Positions 47,279-55,934 of a stretch of DNA of 64,000 bases are shown here, piece by piece. The stretch's first letter is position 1, and each line of letters opens with the position of its first letter. The notes under the pieces were generated by a model. The model saw only the letters and a program-made list of their open reading frames with translations, made no database searches and was not told the DNA's origin. The translations under genes were made by a program, and so were the position numbers. The stretch spans positions 248,001 to 312,000 of the forward strand of contig NZ_FNIV01000003.1 in the NCBI RefSeq assembly GCF_900104135.1, read 5' to 3'. The stretch comes from Halomonas shengliensis. Its GTDB lineage: Bacteria; Pseudomonadota; Gammaproteobacteria; Pseudomonadales; Halomonadaceae.

Positions 47279-49189
47279 TCAGACCTGGCGGGCCTCGTGG
47301 GCGGCCCCCACCTCGCGTGCCTTCATGGCATCGTGGACCTCCTCCAGGCTCGCCGGGTCATCGATGGTAGAGGGAATCCCGAACTCCTTGCCGTCGGCGA
47401 TGTTGCGCAGCAGCTTGCGCAGGATCTTGCCGGAACGGGTCTTGGGCAGGCGGTCCACCACCAGCACCTGCTTGAAGCAGGCGATGGGACCGATCTTGTC
47501 CCGCACCAGGGCGATCAGCTCCTCCTCGAGCTCCACCTCGCGGCCGTCGAAGCCATCCTTGGGGATCACCAGGCCGACCGGCAGCTGTCCCTTGAGGGCG
47601 TCGTGGATGCCGATCACCGCGCACTCGGCCACCGCCGGATGGGCCCCCACGACCTCCTCCATCTCGCCGGTGGAGAGACGGTGGCCGGCCACGTTGATGA
47701 CGTCATCGGTGCGGCCCATGATGAACAGGTAGCCATCCTCGTCGATATAGCCGCCGTCACCGGTCAGGTAGTAGCCCGGGAAGGCCGCCATGTAGGCCGC
47801 ATGGAAGCGCTGGGGGTCGCCCCACACGCCCACCAGGCAGCCGGGCGGCATGGGCTGCTTGATCACCACGCTGCCCTGCTCCATGGGGCCCATCGGCTCC
47901 CCCTCGCGGTCGAGGATCTGCACGTCGAAGCCCGGCACCGGCACGGTGGCGCTGCCCGCCTTGGTGGGCATCGGCTCCAGGCCGTGCAGGTTGGCGGCGA
48001 TCGGCCAGCCGGTCTCGGTCTGCCACCAGTGATCGATCACCGGCACCTCGAGCAGGTCATCCAGCCAGTGGAAGGTCGGCGGGTCCAGCCGCTCGCCGGC
48101 CAGGAACAGCGCCTTGAGGCTGGAGATGTCGTAGTTCGCCAGGTGCTTGCCGTCCGGATCCTCCTTCTTGATCGCGCGGAAGGCGGTGGGGGCGGTGAAG
48201 AAACTCTTGACCCGATACTCCTCGATCAGGCGCCAGAAGGCGCCGGCATCCGGGGTCTTGACCGGCTTGCCCTCGTAGACCACCGAGGTGGCCCCGCGCA
48301 GCAGCGGCGCATAGACGATGTAGGAGTGGCCCACCACCCAGCCGACGTCGGAGGCGGAGAAGAACACCTCGCCGGGCTCGACGTCGTAGATCACGTCCAT
48401 GGAGTAGGCCAGCGCCACCGCATAGCCGCCGGTGTCGCGCACCACGCCCTTGGGCTTGCCGGTGGTACCGGAGGTGTAGAGCACATAGAGGGGATCGGTC
48501 CCCTTGACCGGCACACAGTCGGCAGGCTCGGCCTTGGCGACGAGGGTGGCCCAGTCGTGGTCCCGCGCACCCAGCTCGGCGACATGCTGCTCGCGCTGGA
48601 ACACCACGCAGGCATCCGGCTTGTGGGCACTCTGCTCGATGGCGGCATCGACGATCGGCTTGTAGGGCAGCACCTTGTTGACCTCGACGCCGCAGGAGGC
48701 GGCGACCACCACCTTGGGCGTGGCGTCCTCGATACGAACCGCCAGCTCATGCGGGGCGAAGCCGCCGAACACCACGGAGTGCACGGCCCCCAGGCGGGCA
48801 CAGGCGTACATGGCCACCAGCGCCTCGGGCACCATGGGCATGTAGATCACCACCCGGTCGCCCTTTTCCACACCGAGGTCGCGCAGCGCGCCGGCGAAAC
48901 TCGCCACCTGGTCGCGCATCTCGCGGAAGGTCAGGGTGCTCTTGCTGTCGGTGACCGGGGAGTCCCAGTAGAGAGCCGGCTGGTCGCCGCGTCCCTGCTC
49001 GACATGGTGGTCGAGGGCGGCGTGGGCGATGTTGAGCTCGCCGTCGGCGAACCAGCGGGCATGGTTGGCCTCGTCGTACTCGAGGATGCGCTCGGGCGCC
49101 TTGAACCAGGGGATGCGCCGGGCCTGCTCGGCCCAGAACGCCTCGGGATGGTCGATGGAACGGCGGAATTCGTCGGTATAGCGGCTCAT
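47279..49189 (-). CDS. prpE: Propionyl-CoA synthetase
   Basis: A 636-residue AMP-forming acyl-CoA synthetase. It has the ACS N-terminal motif YTDEFRRSIDHPEAFWAEQA, the AMP-binding loop YTSGTTGKPKGVVRD, HWWQTETGWPI, TGDGGYIDEDGYLFIMGR, and the PKTRSGKILRK segment with the acetylatable lysine. The NLHG and DSPVTDSKSTLTFREM segments favour PrpE over Acs. The lysine makes it a likely target of the PatZ-like acetyltransferase encoded 22 kb away. There are no prpBCD genes nearby. It is divergent from an ArsR-family gene. Confidence 0.88.
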   Translation of the reverse strand: MSRYTDEFRRSIDHPEAFWAEQARRIPWFKAPERILEYDEANHARWFADGELNIAHAALDHHVEQGRGDQPALYWDSPVTDSKSTLTFREMRDQVASFAGALRDLGVEKGDRVVIYMPMVPEALVAMYACARLGAVHSVVFGGFAPHELAVRIEDATPKVVVAASCGVEVNKVLPYKPIVDAAIEQSAHKPDACVVFQREQHVAELGARDHDWATLVAKAEPADCVPVKGTDPLYVLYTSGTTGKPKGVVRDTGGYAVALAYSMDVIYDVEPGEVFFSASDVGWVVGHSYIVYAPLLRGATSVVYEGKPVKTPDAGAFWRLIEEYRVKSFFTAPTAFRAIKKEDPDGKHLANYDISSLKALFLAGERLDPPTFHWLDDLLEVPVIDHWWQTETGWPIAANLHGLEPMPTKAGSATVPVPGFDVQILDREGEPMGPMEQGSVVIKQPMPPGCLVGVWGDPQRFHAAYMAAFPGYYLTGDGGYIDEDGYLFIMGRTDDVINVAGHRLSTGEMEEVVGAHPAVAECAVIGIHDALKGQLPVGLVIPKDGFDGREVELEEELIALVRDKIGPIACFKQVLVVDRLPKTRSGKILRKLLRNIADGKEFGIPSTIDDPASLEEVHDAMKAREVGAAHEARQV

Positions 49190-49220
49190 GGGGTTCCTTT
49201 CGCGGTCCGGTCACGGGTGA

Positions 49221-49315
49221 TTGTTGACACTGTAAAGCACCGCTGCCGAGTTACCCTCATACGATAGGCTAATTTGCGACGAAAGGCGCAAGGCTTGTAG
49301 CGTTATTGTCAACAA
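49221..49315. promoter_or_regulatory. Inverted TTGTTGACA sites between prpE and the ArsR gene
   Basis: TTGTTGACA (49221-49229) and its exact inverse TGTCAACAA (49307-49315) lie 77 bases apart. They flank a second dyad TTGCG(8)CGCAA at 49274-49291. The 263-base divergent gap must carry both promoters. These could be looping operators or oppositely facing -35 elements; neither has a clear -10 at normal spacing. Confidence 0.4.
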
Positions 49316-49452
49316 CCAGGACGAGGAAGCACGCCGAAAGACGCCAAATCAACGCACACGGCAACGCGGGCCTGGGCTATGCTTGAGGAAACCACAATAT
49401 ACGGGCAGGCGAACGCGTCCGCCCGACACCACCGTCAGCGCGGGGAGGGCCC

Positions 49453-49776
49453 ATGCACACGCCGAGCAGCGAGGCAGCACGACTCATCGAGGGGGGCGGC
49501 GCCATCGACCGCGCCACCGCCCTGCTCAAGGCCATGGCCAACGACAACCGGCTGCGAATCCTGTGCCTGCTCGACGACGGCGAGATGTCCGTCACCGAGC
49601 TCAATGGCCACCTGGCGCTGAGCCAGTCGGCACTCTCCCAGCACCTGGCCATCCTGCGCCGGGAGGAGCTGGTCACTACCCGCCGCGCCTCCCAGACCAT
49701 CTACTACTCGTTGCAGGGCGAGAGTGCCCGCCGCATCATCGCCACCCTGGTGGAGCTCGGCCTGGCCCAGGGCTGA
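49453..49776 (+). CDS. ArsR-family winged-helix regulator
   Basis: A 107-residue ArsR-type repressor. The recognition region LNGHLALSQSALSQHLAILRREELV and wing TRRASQTIYYSL are clear. The classic ELCVC metal site is absent, and the single cysteine in RILCLLDDGE is not paired, so it probably does not sense metal in the ArsR/SmtB manner. Its divergent neighbour prpE is a candidate target. The N-terminal 20 residues extend beyond the usual fold. Confidence 0.87.
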   Translation: MHTPSSEAARLIEGGGAIDRATALLKAMANDNRLRILCLLDDGEMSVTELNGHLALSQSALSQHLAILRREELVTTRRASQTIYYSLQGESARRIIATLVELGLAQG

Positions 49777-49789
49777 CCGCCCTGCCCTC

Positions 49790-50845
49790 CTAGCGCTTCA
49801 GCCAGCGGCTGGCATCGAGGGCCTCGGCGCCGCGCAGCAGGGCACGCTCGACTCCGGCCGCGACCGCCAGGCTCAGGCGCTCCCCCAGTCGCCGCGGCGG
49901 CTCAAGCCGCACCCGTATCACCCGCGCCGACGCCATGCGCTCCACCAGATAGGCCTCGCTGGTGCCCAGGGCGTCGATCAGCCCCTTCTCCAGCGCCTCG
50001 CTGCCGTACCAGATCTCGCCGGTGGCGATCGTCTCCATATCCAGCCCCGGGCGCCGCTCGGCGACGTGGCGCTTGAACAGCTCATGAGTGCGCTCGAGAT
50101 CCTCGACGAACTTCTCGCGCCCCTCCTCGGTGTTCTCGCCCAGCACCGTGAGGGTGCGCTTGTAGCGGCCGGCGGTGAGCACGTCCACGTCGATGTCGTG
50201 GCGCTTGAGCAGGCGATGGACGTTGGGCACCTGGGCGACGACGCCGATGGAGCCCAGCACGGCGAGCGGCGCGGCGCGTACGCTGTCTGCCCCGCAAGCC
50301 ATCAGGTAGCCGCCGCTGGCGGCCACCTTGTCGACGCAGACCGTGGTGGTGAGCCCCGCCTCGCGCAGGCGATCCAGCTCGGCGGCGGCGAGCCCGTAGG
50401 CATGCACCAGGCCGCCGGCGGATTCCAGGCGCACCACCACCTCGTCACCGGGCTCGGCGGCGGAGATCACCGCCGAGATCTCCTCGGCGAAGCGCCCGGT
50501 GCCGCTGGCCCGGATATCGCCATGGAAGTCCAGCAGCCAGAGGGTCGCGGCATGCGCATCGCTCTCATCCTTGCCAGATCGGCCCTTGCCGGCCTTGGCC
50601 TGGCGCTTGTCCTCGCGGCGAAACGCCTTGACAAGCCGCTTGCGCGCACCGGGTTCGCTGGCCGCCAGGCGCAGGCGGCGAGTGCGGGCGCCACGCCCGC
50701 GGTTGAGCTCCTCGACCTTGAGCCGCGCCTCGTCGCCGCCCTCGCCGCGCAGCCGCGCCGCCACCGCGACAGCGAGCCCGACGATCACCGCCAGGCTCAG
50801 CAGCTGCGCCAGGAACATGCCGAAATCCGAAAGCCACTCACCCAT
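49790..50845 (-). CDS. sohB: Inner-membrane peptidase SohB (S49 family)
   Basis: A 351-residue serine protease related to SppA. One N-terminal membrane helix (residues 10-30) is followed by a charged linker of about 65 residues and the protease domain. The catalytic dyad is Ser177 (DKVAASGGYLMACG) and Lys229 (LTAGRYKRTLTV). Length matches E. coli SohB (349). It probably degrades membrane or signal peptides on the periplasmic side. It is convergent with the ArsR gene. Confidence 0.92.
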   Translation of the reverse strand: MGEWLSDFGMFLAQLLSLAVIVGLAVAVAARLRGEGGDEARLKVEELNRGRGARTRRLRLAASEPGARKRLVKAFRREDKRQAKAGKGRSGKDESDAHAATLWLLDFHGDIRASGTGRFAEEISAVISAAEPGDEVVVRLESAGGLVHAYGLAAAELDRLREAGLTTTVCVDKVAASGGYLMACGADSVRAAPLAVLGSIGVVAQVPNVHRLLKRHDIDVDVLTAGRYKRTLTVLGENTEEGREKFVEDLERTHELFKRHVAERRPGLDMETIATGEIWYGSEALEKGLIDALGTSEAYLVERMASARVIRVRLEPPRRLGERLSLAVAAGVERALLRGAEALDASRWLKR

Positions 50846-50964
50846 CTTGCCTCCTCACGGGTCTCGCCGGCCGGGAACCGCCTGGTCGTGGGGCCGGCCC
50901 GCTTGATTGAAACAGTTGTTTGAAATACCCTCGCGCTTCACCCGTCCCATCAGGAGCCCCGCAC

Positions 50965-51276
50965 ATGAGCCAGTCCACCCTCGACACCCTGATCGCGCGC
51001 TTCGACCCCCAGGCCGCCAGCGGCATGGACGAGGTCTTCCAGTTCCACTTCGATGACGCCGCCAGCCACTACCTGGTGATCCGGGACGGCGAGCTCGCCG
51101 TCGAGGAGGGGGAGCACGAGGATCCCTCCGTCAGCCTGAGCATGAGCACCGATACCCTCAAGGGGCTGATGAGCGGCGAGGTCAACGGCATGACCGCCTT
51201 CATGACCGGCAAGCTCAAGGCCACCGGCAACGTCATGCTGGCCACCCAGCTGACCCGCCTGTTCCCGAAAGGCTGA
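50965..51276 (+). CDS. SCP2 sterol-binding-domain protein
   Basis: A 103-residue single-domain SCP2-fold protein, with FQFHFDDAASHYLVIRDGEL and the family-specific GEVNGMTAFMTGKLKATGNVMLA. These domains bind hydrophobic ligands such as acyl chains or lipids in a tunnel. CAGGAG lies nine bases before the ATG. It stands alone; the cargo is unknown. Confidence 0.87.
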   Translation: MSQSTLDTLIARFDPQAASGMDEVFQFHFDDAASHYLVIRDGELAVEEGEHEDPSVSLSMSTDTLKGLMSGEVNGMTAFMTGKLKATGNVMLATQLTRLFPKG

Positions 51277-51282
51277 GGCCGC

Positions 51283-51311
51283 GGCGGACGGGGCACCCTG
51301 CCCCGCCCGCC
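51283..51311. terminator. Convergent terminator between the SCP2 gene and nudC
   Basis: A 13-position stem (one mismatch) around a CCC loop, between a plus-strand stop at 51276 and a minus-strand stop at 51314. Confidence 0.6.
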
Positions 51312-51313
51312 GG

Positions 51314-52084
51314 CTAGCGCGCCGCCACCTCGGCCAGGTGGGTCTCGATCAACGCCCGCGAGATGGAGTAGAGGGGCGGCAGCGCAGGCAGCCGGCGCGG
51401 GGAGAACCAGGCGGCATCGACGATCTCCTGGCCGTCGATGCGAATCCGGCGGCTGGCGGCCTCGGCGAAGAAGCCCAGCATCAGCGAATGGGGGAAGGGC
51501 CAGGGCTGGCTGCGGAAGTAGCGGATGCGCCCCACGGCGAGCCCGACCTCCTCGAAGATCTCCCGACGCACCGCCTCCTCGGCACTCTCCCCCGGCTCGA
51601 TGAAGCCGGCCAGGGTCGAGTAGCGACCCGGCGGGAAACGCGGGCTACGCGCCAGCAGCAGGGCATCGCCGTGGGTCACCAGGGTGATGATGCAGGGCGA
51701 GATGCGCGGGTAGTTGCGATGCCCGCAGGCGTGGCAGTGCATGGCGAACTCGGCGTCGAGACGCTCCGCCGGGGCGCCACAGCGCCCGCAGAAGCGGTGG
51801 TCGCGCAGCCAGGCCCCGACCTGGAGCGCCGTCGAGACCAGCGGGAAGTGCGACTCGGGCAGGCGGGAGAGCCAGTCGCGCCCGGCCGGCCAGTCGTCGC
51901 CGGCGCGCTCCTCCAGGCTGAGCGCCACCGGGGCGTCGTGCCAGTAGGCCAGCGGCTGCATCGCCGCCGTCCAGGGCATCGCCGGCTGCAGCACCCCGCC
52001 ATCCGGGGCCGGAGCGATGCGCCCCTCGGCGAGACGAATCACCTGCCCCGAGCTAGCCTCCAGCGGCAGTTCGCGACGCAGCAT
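51314..52084 (-). CDS. nudC: NAD(+)/NADH diphosphatase NudC
   Basis: A 256-residue Nudix enzyme that hydrolyses NADH to NMNH and AMP and removes NAD caps from RNA. The zinc site is four cysteines (CGRCG and HCHACG). The Nudix box is GFIEPGESAEEAVRREIFEE, and the NudC-specific SQPWPFPHSLM follows it. Length matches E. coli NudC (257). The ATG overlaps the dnaQ stop (ATGA), so the pair are coupled. Confidence 0.94.
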   Translation of the reverse strand: MLRRELPLEASSGQVIRLAEGRIAPAPDGGVLQPAMPWTAAMQPLAYWHDAPVALSLEERAGDDWPAGRDWLSRLPESHFPLVSTALQVGAWLRDHRFCGRCGAPAERLDAEFAMHCHACGHRNYPRISPCIITLVTHGDALLLARSPRFPPGRYSTLAGFIEPGESAEEAVRREIFEEVGLAVGRIRYFRSQPWPFPHSLMLGFFAEAASRRIRIDGQEIVDAAWFSPRRLPALPPLYSISRALIETHLAEVAAR

Positions 52085-52824
52085 CAGTGGGGAATCCCCT
52101 CGACGCCATCCCAAACGCACTCCCCCGCCGACTCGCGGATCCGCGCCAGCTTGTGGCGATGGGCATCGAGCTCCGCCTCGCTCGGGGCGGTGACGGCCAG
52201 CCGACCGGGCTCGAGCGCCACCGGGCGGCGCTGGATGCCACGCGCCCCGCTGCCCTCGCTGGCGGCGCTGGGATCGAGCAGCAGCGCGGTCTGGCCGCCG
52301 GTCATCGCCAGGTAGACGTCGGCGAGGATCTCGGCGTCCAACAGCGCGCCGTGCAGCACGCGATGGCCGTTGTCGATCTCGTAGCGCTTGCACAGGGCAT
52401 CCAGGCTGTTGCGCTGGCCGGGATGCTTGTCCCGGGCCAGTTGCAGGGTGTCGAGGATGCGGCAGTGCTCGGCCACCGGCCCCAGCGCGGGCTCGCCGCG
52501 GACACGGTTGAGCCTTGTCAGCTCGTGGTCGATGAAGCCGACGTCGAAGGGGGCATTGTGGATCACCAGCTCCGCCCCCTCGATGAAGGCCCAGAAGGCG
52601 TCGGCCACCTCGGCGAACACCGGCTCGTCGGCGACGCGCTCATTGGTGATGCCGTGGACCGAGATCGCCTCCTCCTCGATGGGGCGCTCGGGGTTGATGT
52701 ACTGGTGATAGCTGCGCCCGGTCAGGCGCCGATTGACCATCTCCACCGCGCCGATCTCGATCAGGCGATGGCCCTCGCGGGGATCGATGCCGGTGGTCTC
52801 TGTGTCGAGAACGATCTGGCGCAT
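52084..52824 (-). CDS. dnaQ: DNA polymerase III epsilon subunit (proofreading exonuclease)
   Basis: A 246-residue 3'-5' exonuclease of the DEDDh family. Exo I is QIVLDTETTGID, Exo II is VIHNAPFDVGFIDHEL, and Exo III includes HGALLDAEILADVYL with the catalytic His and Asp. The C-terminal tail contacts the alpha subunit. It starts nine bases after a possible 32-codon ORF and couples to nudC. The gene often lies next to rnhA in proteobacteria, but no rnhA is present here. Confidence 0.95.
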   Translation of the reverse strand: MRQIVLDTETTGIDPREGHRLIEIGAVEMVNRRLTGRSYHQYINPERPIEEEAISVHGITNERVADEPVFAEVADAFWAFIEGAELVIHNAPFDVGFIDHELTRLNRVRGEPALGPVAEHCRILDTLQLARDKHPGQRNSLDALCKRYEIDNGHRVLHGALLDAEILADVYLAMTGGQTALLLDPSAASEGSGARGIQRRPVALEPGRLAVTAPSEAELDAHRHKLARIRESAGECVWDGVEGIPH

Positions 52825-52833
52825 GCGCCCTCC

Positions 52834-52932
52834 CTATGCGGTGTGTTTCGGCGCCATGCCGTGCTGGTAAATCTTGGCCGCCTTGGCCAGGAGGGTGATC
52901 GGCGAAGGCTCGCCGATGTCGGAGTGACTCAA
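52834..52932 (-). CDS. Candidate 32-residue small protein
   Basis: An open frame of 32 codons starts at TTG, overlapping the methyltransferase stop in TTGA, and ends nine bases before dnaQ. The product would read SHSDIGEPSPITLLAKAAKI after Met, then YQHGMAPKHTA. GAGG precedes the TTG by seven bases. It fills the gap where rnhA is usually found but does not resemble RNase H. It has no known family that I recognise. Translation is unproven, and the frame could be open by chance. Confidence 0.35.
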   Translation of the reverse strand: MSHSDIGEPSPITLLAKAAKIYQHGMAPKHTA

Positions 52933-53723
52933 CCCCTTGCCTCCTTCTCGGCTCTCGAGCCCTCGTGGCGGGCAACCCGCCCTGGCTCCAGGCGCGTGGT
53001 ACCCAGCGCCGGTCCCCCCAGCGGGGCGGCGAAGCGCAGCCGGCTGCCCTGGCGCTGGGCCAGCTGTGGGCGCCGGCAGGCCTGGATCATGTAGCTGTCA
53101 CCCAGCGCCAGGTTATGGCGACGTCCCAGGGTCTCCAGCAGCGCATTGCCGGGCGGCCGGCCGGGCAGGTGAAAGCCGCAGTAGTCTACCCGCTCGATCT
53201 CGAAGTCGACAAACGCCAGCCAGTCGCGCAGGCGACGCGGCGAGCGCCACTGGCCGGCCCACGGCAGTCGCCGTCGCCGCGCCGGCGAGAGCCGCGCCAG
53301 GCCCCCGGCGGAGAACGGCATCCAGCCGAACAGGATCAGCTTGCCGGTGTCGGCGGTGACCCGTGCCGCCTCCTGCAGCAGGTGATGGGGGTCGGGCGCC
53401 ACCTCCAGCAGGTGATGCACCACCACCAGGTTGAGGCAGCCATCGGGGAGCGGTAACGCCTCGGGGACGCAGACCAGCGTCGAGGGATCCGTGGCCAGCT
53501 CGCGGGTCGGCGCCCACGCCAGGGAATGGCGCACCGGGCACATGTCCGCCAGCAGGCCACCGTAGCCGAGCTCCAGGCTGTGGGCGCCGAACAGCCGCTC
53601 ACAGGCGGGCCCCAGGCAGGCACGCTCGGCCTGGCGCAGGACCTGCCCCTCCGGCGTGGACCAGAAGCGACGCCCCTCGCGAACCAGGGCGGCCAGGCGC
53701 TGGGCGCTGGTCTCGGTTGACAT
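52929..53723 (-). CDS. Class I SAM-dependent methyltransferase
   Basis: A 264-residue methyltransferase-like protein of the type found beside gloB and rnhA/dnaQ in gammaproteobacteria. The Rossmann core is degenerate: motif I is SLELGYGG, followed by PEALPLPDGCLNLVVVHHLLE as motifs II-IV, ending LILFGWMPFS. The basic C-terminus (about 60 residues) looks flexible. It is divergent from gloB with 67 bases between starts. The substrate is unknown. Confidence 0.82.
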   Translation of the reverse strand: MSTETSAQRLAALVREGRRFWSTPEGQVLRQAERACLGPACERLFGAHSLELGYGGLLADMCPVRHSLAWAPTRELATDPSTLVCVPEALPLPDGCLNLVVVHHLLEVAPDPHHLLQEAARVTADTGKLILFGWMPFSAGGLARLSPARRRRLPWAGQWRSPRRLRDWLAFVDFEIERVDYCGFHLPGRPPGNALLETLGRRHNLALGDSYMIQACRRPQLAQRQGSRLRFAAPLGGPALGTTRLEPGRVARHEGSRAEKEARG

Positions 53724-53790
53724 GCCTCTCCCGTCTCTTCATATTGGGCGGATTTTGCGAACCGTTCATGCCCACTCAGGACAGCCGCCC

Positions 53791-54558
53791 ATGTTGAGCG
53801 TGACACCGATTCCCGCGTTTAGCGACAACTATATCTGGCTTCTGCGCCAGGACACGAGCCCCGAGGTCTGCGTGGTCGACCCCGGCGACGCCACCCCGGT
53901 CATCGAGCTGCTGGAACGCGAGGGACTCACGCTCTCGACCGTGCTGATCACCCACCACCATCAGGACCACACCGGTGGCCTGGACGAGCTGATCAAGCGC
54001 TACTCGCCGCGGGTGATCGGCCCCGACAACGACGCCATCGCGGGCATCGACACCCCGGTCACCGAGGGCGACGAGGTTCGCGTCATGGGTCGGCTGTTCG
54101 AGGTGATCGCGGTGCCGGGGCATACCCTGGACCATATCGCCTTCTTCACCGCGGGCATTCCCCCGCTGCTGTTCGGCGGCGACAGCCTGTTCAGCGCCGG
54201 CTGCGGCCGGCTGTTCGAGGGCGACCCGGCGCAGATGCATGCCTCGCTCGGCAAGCTCGCCGCCCTCCCGGACGACACCCTGGTGTTCGCCGCCCACGAA
54301 TACACCCTGGCCAACCTGCGCTTCGCCCAGGCGGCCGACCCCCACAACCCGGACGTGACCCAGGCCATGGAGGAGTGCCAGCGTGCCAGGGAGCTCGAGC
54401 GCCCCACGCTGCCCACGTCCCTGGCCCGCGAGAAACGCATCAACCCCTTCCTGCGCGTGGCGGATGCCGGCGTGCGCCAGGCCGCCTCGGCCCATGGCGA
54501 CGTCGACAGCGACGAGGCGACCTTCGCCACCCTGCGCGCCTGGAAGGACAATTTCTGA
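53791..54558 (+). CDS. gloB: Hydroxyacylglutathione hydrolase (glyoxalase II)
   Basis: A 255-residue metallo-beta-lactamase-fold enzyme that hydrolyses S-lactoylglutathione, the second glyoxalase step in methylglyoxal detoxification. The metal motif THHHQDH holds His55, His57, Asp59 and His60. PGHTLDHIAFF and GGDSLFSAGCGRLFEG are conserved, and the C-terminal glutathione-binding part includes INPFLR. Length is typical. It is followed by an MltD-like gene, as in E. coli. Confidence 0.95.
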   Translation: MLSVTPIPAFSDNYIWLLRQDTSPEVCVVDPGDATPVIELLEREGLTLSTVLITHHHQDHTGGLDELIKRYSPRVIGPDNDAIAGIDTPVTEGDEVRVMGRLFEVIAVPGHTLDHIAFFTAGIPPLLFGGDSLFSAGCGRLFEGDPAQMHASLGKLAALPDDTLVFAAHEYTLANLRFAQAADPHNPDVTQAMEECQRARELERPTLPTSLAREKRINPFLRVADAGVRQAASAHGDVDSDEATFATLRAWKDNF

Positions 54559-54632
54559 ACTCGATCCCTGGACGCTACCGGCCTTCCGGCCATGCCGGAG
54601 GGCAACCACGCGCCTTGGAGGAACACGACCGG

Positions 54633-55832
54633 ATGACCTACCACACCACCCGCCGCAGGCTGTTCGCCTTCGCCAGCAGCGCCGCGCTGCTCGGCGCCCT
54701 GATGAGTGCCGGCATGCAGAGCCAGGCCTCCACCCTGGAGCGCCGCGCCACCGCGGGCATCGAGCCCAGCGAGGTGGCCCAGCCCTCACCCTATGGGCTG
54801 GCCCGCCACTTCTGGGATGCCCTGGCGCTGGAACCCCGTGACGCCTGGAGCCGGCTGAGAAGCCGCCTCGCGTGGCAGGACGGCATCGACAGACCCCGCG
54901 TGCAGGCGTGGATCGACCACTACCGCCAGGCCCCGCACAACATCGTCGAGATCACCGAGCGCGCTCGTCCCTGGCTCGCCTGGATCATCGAGAGGGTCGA
55001 GGAGCGCGGCCTGCCCGCCGAGATCGCCCTGATCCCCTTCGTCGAGAGCTCCTTCGATCCGGGTGCCCGCTCCCATCGTGGCGCCGCCGGCCTGTGGCAG
55101 TTCATGCCGCGCACCGGCGACGCCCTGGGCCTTGCCCGCCAGCGCGGCTACGATGGCCGCCTCGATGTGGTGGCCTCGACCCGCGCCGCCCTGGACTATA
55201 TCGAGGGCCAGGCGGAGCAGTGGTACGACGGCGACATCCAGCTCTCCCTGGCTGCCTACAACGCCGGCGCAGGCACCGTGAACCGGGCGCGTCGCCAGGC
55301 GCTGGCCGAGGGCAAGAGCGGCGACTACTGGAGCCTCTCGCTGCCCGGCGAGACCATGGACTACGTGCCCAAGCTCAAGGCGATCGCCGCCATCATCGCC
55401 AACCCTGACGAGTACCAGGTCGCCCTGCCCGAGATCGAGGACGCCCCGGCCTTCGCCAAGGTTCCCGTCAACCAGCCGCTGCGTCTGGACGAGGCGGCCC
55501 GCCTGGCGGGCGTGCCCCACCAGACGCTGGCCGAGCTCAACCCCGGCGTCACCGGCGGCGTGGTGCCGCCGGGTGGCGGCCGCGTGCTGCTGGTGCCCAC
55601 CGAGCGCGCCGACGAGCTCATGGCCCGCCTGGCGTCGCCCGCCCCCGCCTTGGCAAGCACCCAGACCGGCGACGACCGCTACGTGGTTCGCCGGGGCGAT
55701 ACCCTGGCCGCCATCGCCGCCCGCCAGGGGGTCAGCGTCGACGAGATCCGCCAGGCCAACGGCCTCACCGGCAGCCTGATCCGCCCCGGCCAGGCCCTGA
55801 CGCTGCCGACCCGAAGCCTCGCCTCCCGTTGA
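54633..55832 (+). CDS. mltD: Membrane-bound lytic murein transglycosylase D-like, with LysM
   Basis: A 399-residue secreted protein. The signal peptide spans residues 1-32. A goose-lysozyme/SLT domain occupies about 110-260, with catalytic Glu in PFVESSFDPGARSHRGAAGLWQ and LSLAAYNAGAGTV. One clear LysM lies at the C-terminus (YVVRRGDTLAAIAARQGVS) and a weaker one precedes it. It cleaves peptidoglycan glycan strands. No lipobox cysteine is visible after the signal, so unlike E. coli MltD it may be soluble. GGAGG lies 11 bases upstream. Confidence 0.88.
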   Translation: MTYHTTRRRLFAFASSAALLGALMSAGMQSQASTLERRATAGIEPSEVAQPSPYGLARHFWDALALEPRDAWSRLRSRLAWQDGIDRPRVQAWIDHYRQAPHNIVEITERARPWLAWIIERVEERGLPAEIALIPFVESSFDPGARSHRGAAGLWQFMPRTGDALGLARQRGYDGRLDVVASTRAALDYIEGQAEQWYDGDIQLSLAAYNAGAGTVNRARRQALAEGKSGDYWSLSLPGETMDYVPKLKAIAAIIANPDEYQVALPEIEDAPAFAKVPVNQPLRLDEAARLAGVPHQTLAELNPGVTGGVVPPGGGRVLLVPTERADELMARLASPAPALASTQTGDDRYVVRRGDTLAAIAARQGVSVDEIRQANGLTGSLIRPGQALTLPTRSLASR

Positions 55833-55934
55833 GGCAGGCCCCGGCGTGAGGCGAGGGCGGGACTTGTCTTTCACGCCCGCCGCTGAGACCTTAGGAGCGA
55901 CGCCGGCAGCGGCCGGCGACGTTGTCGACACGGG

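Noticed and set aside
47297..49267. 656-codon plus-strand open frame over prpE
   Set aside because: It is a shadow frame of prpE without recognisable motifs.
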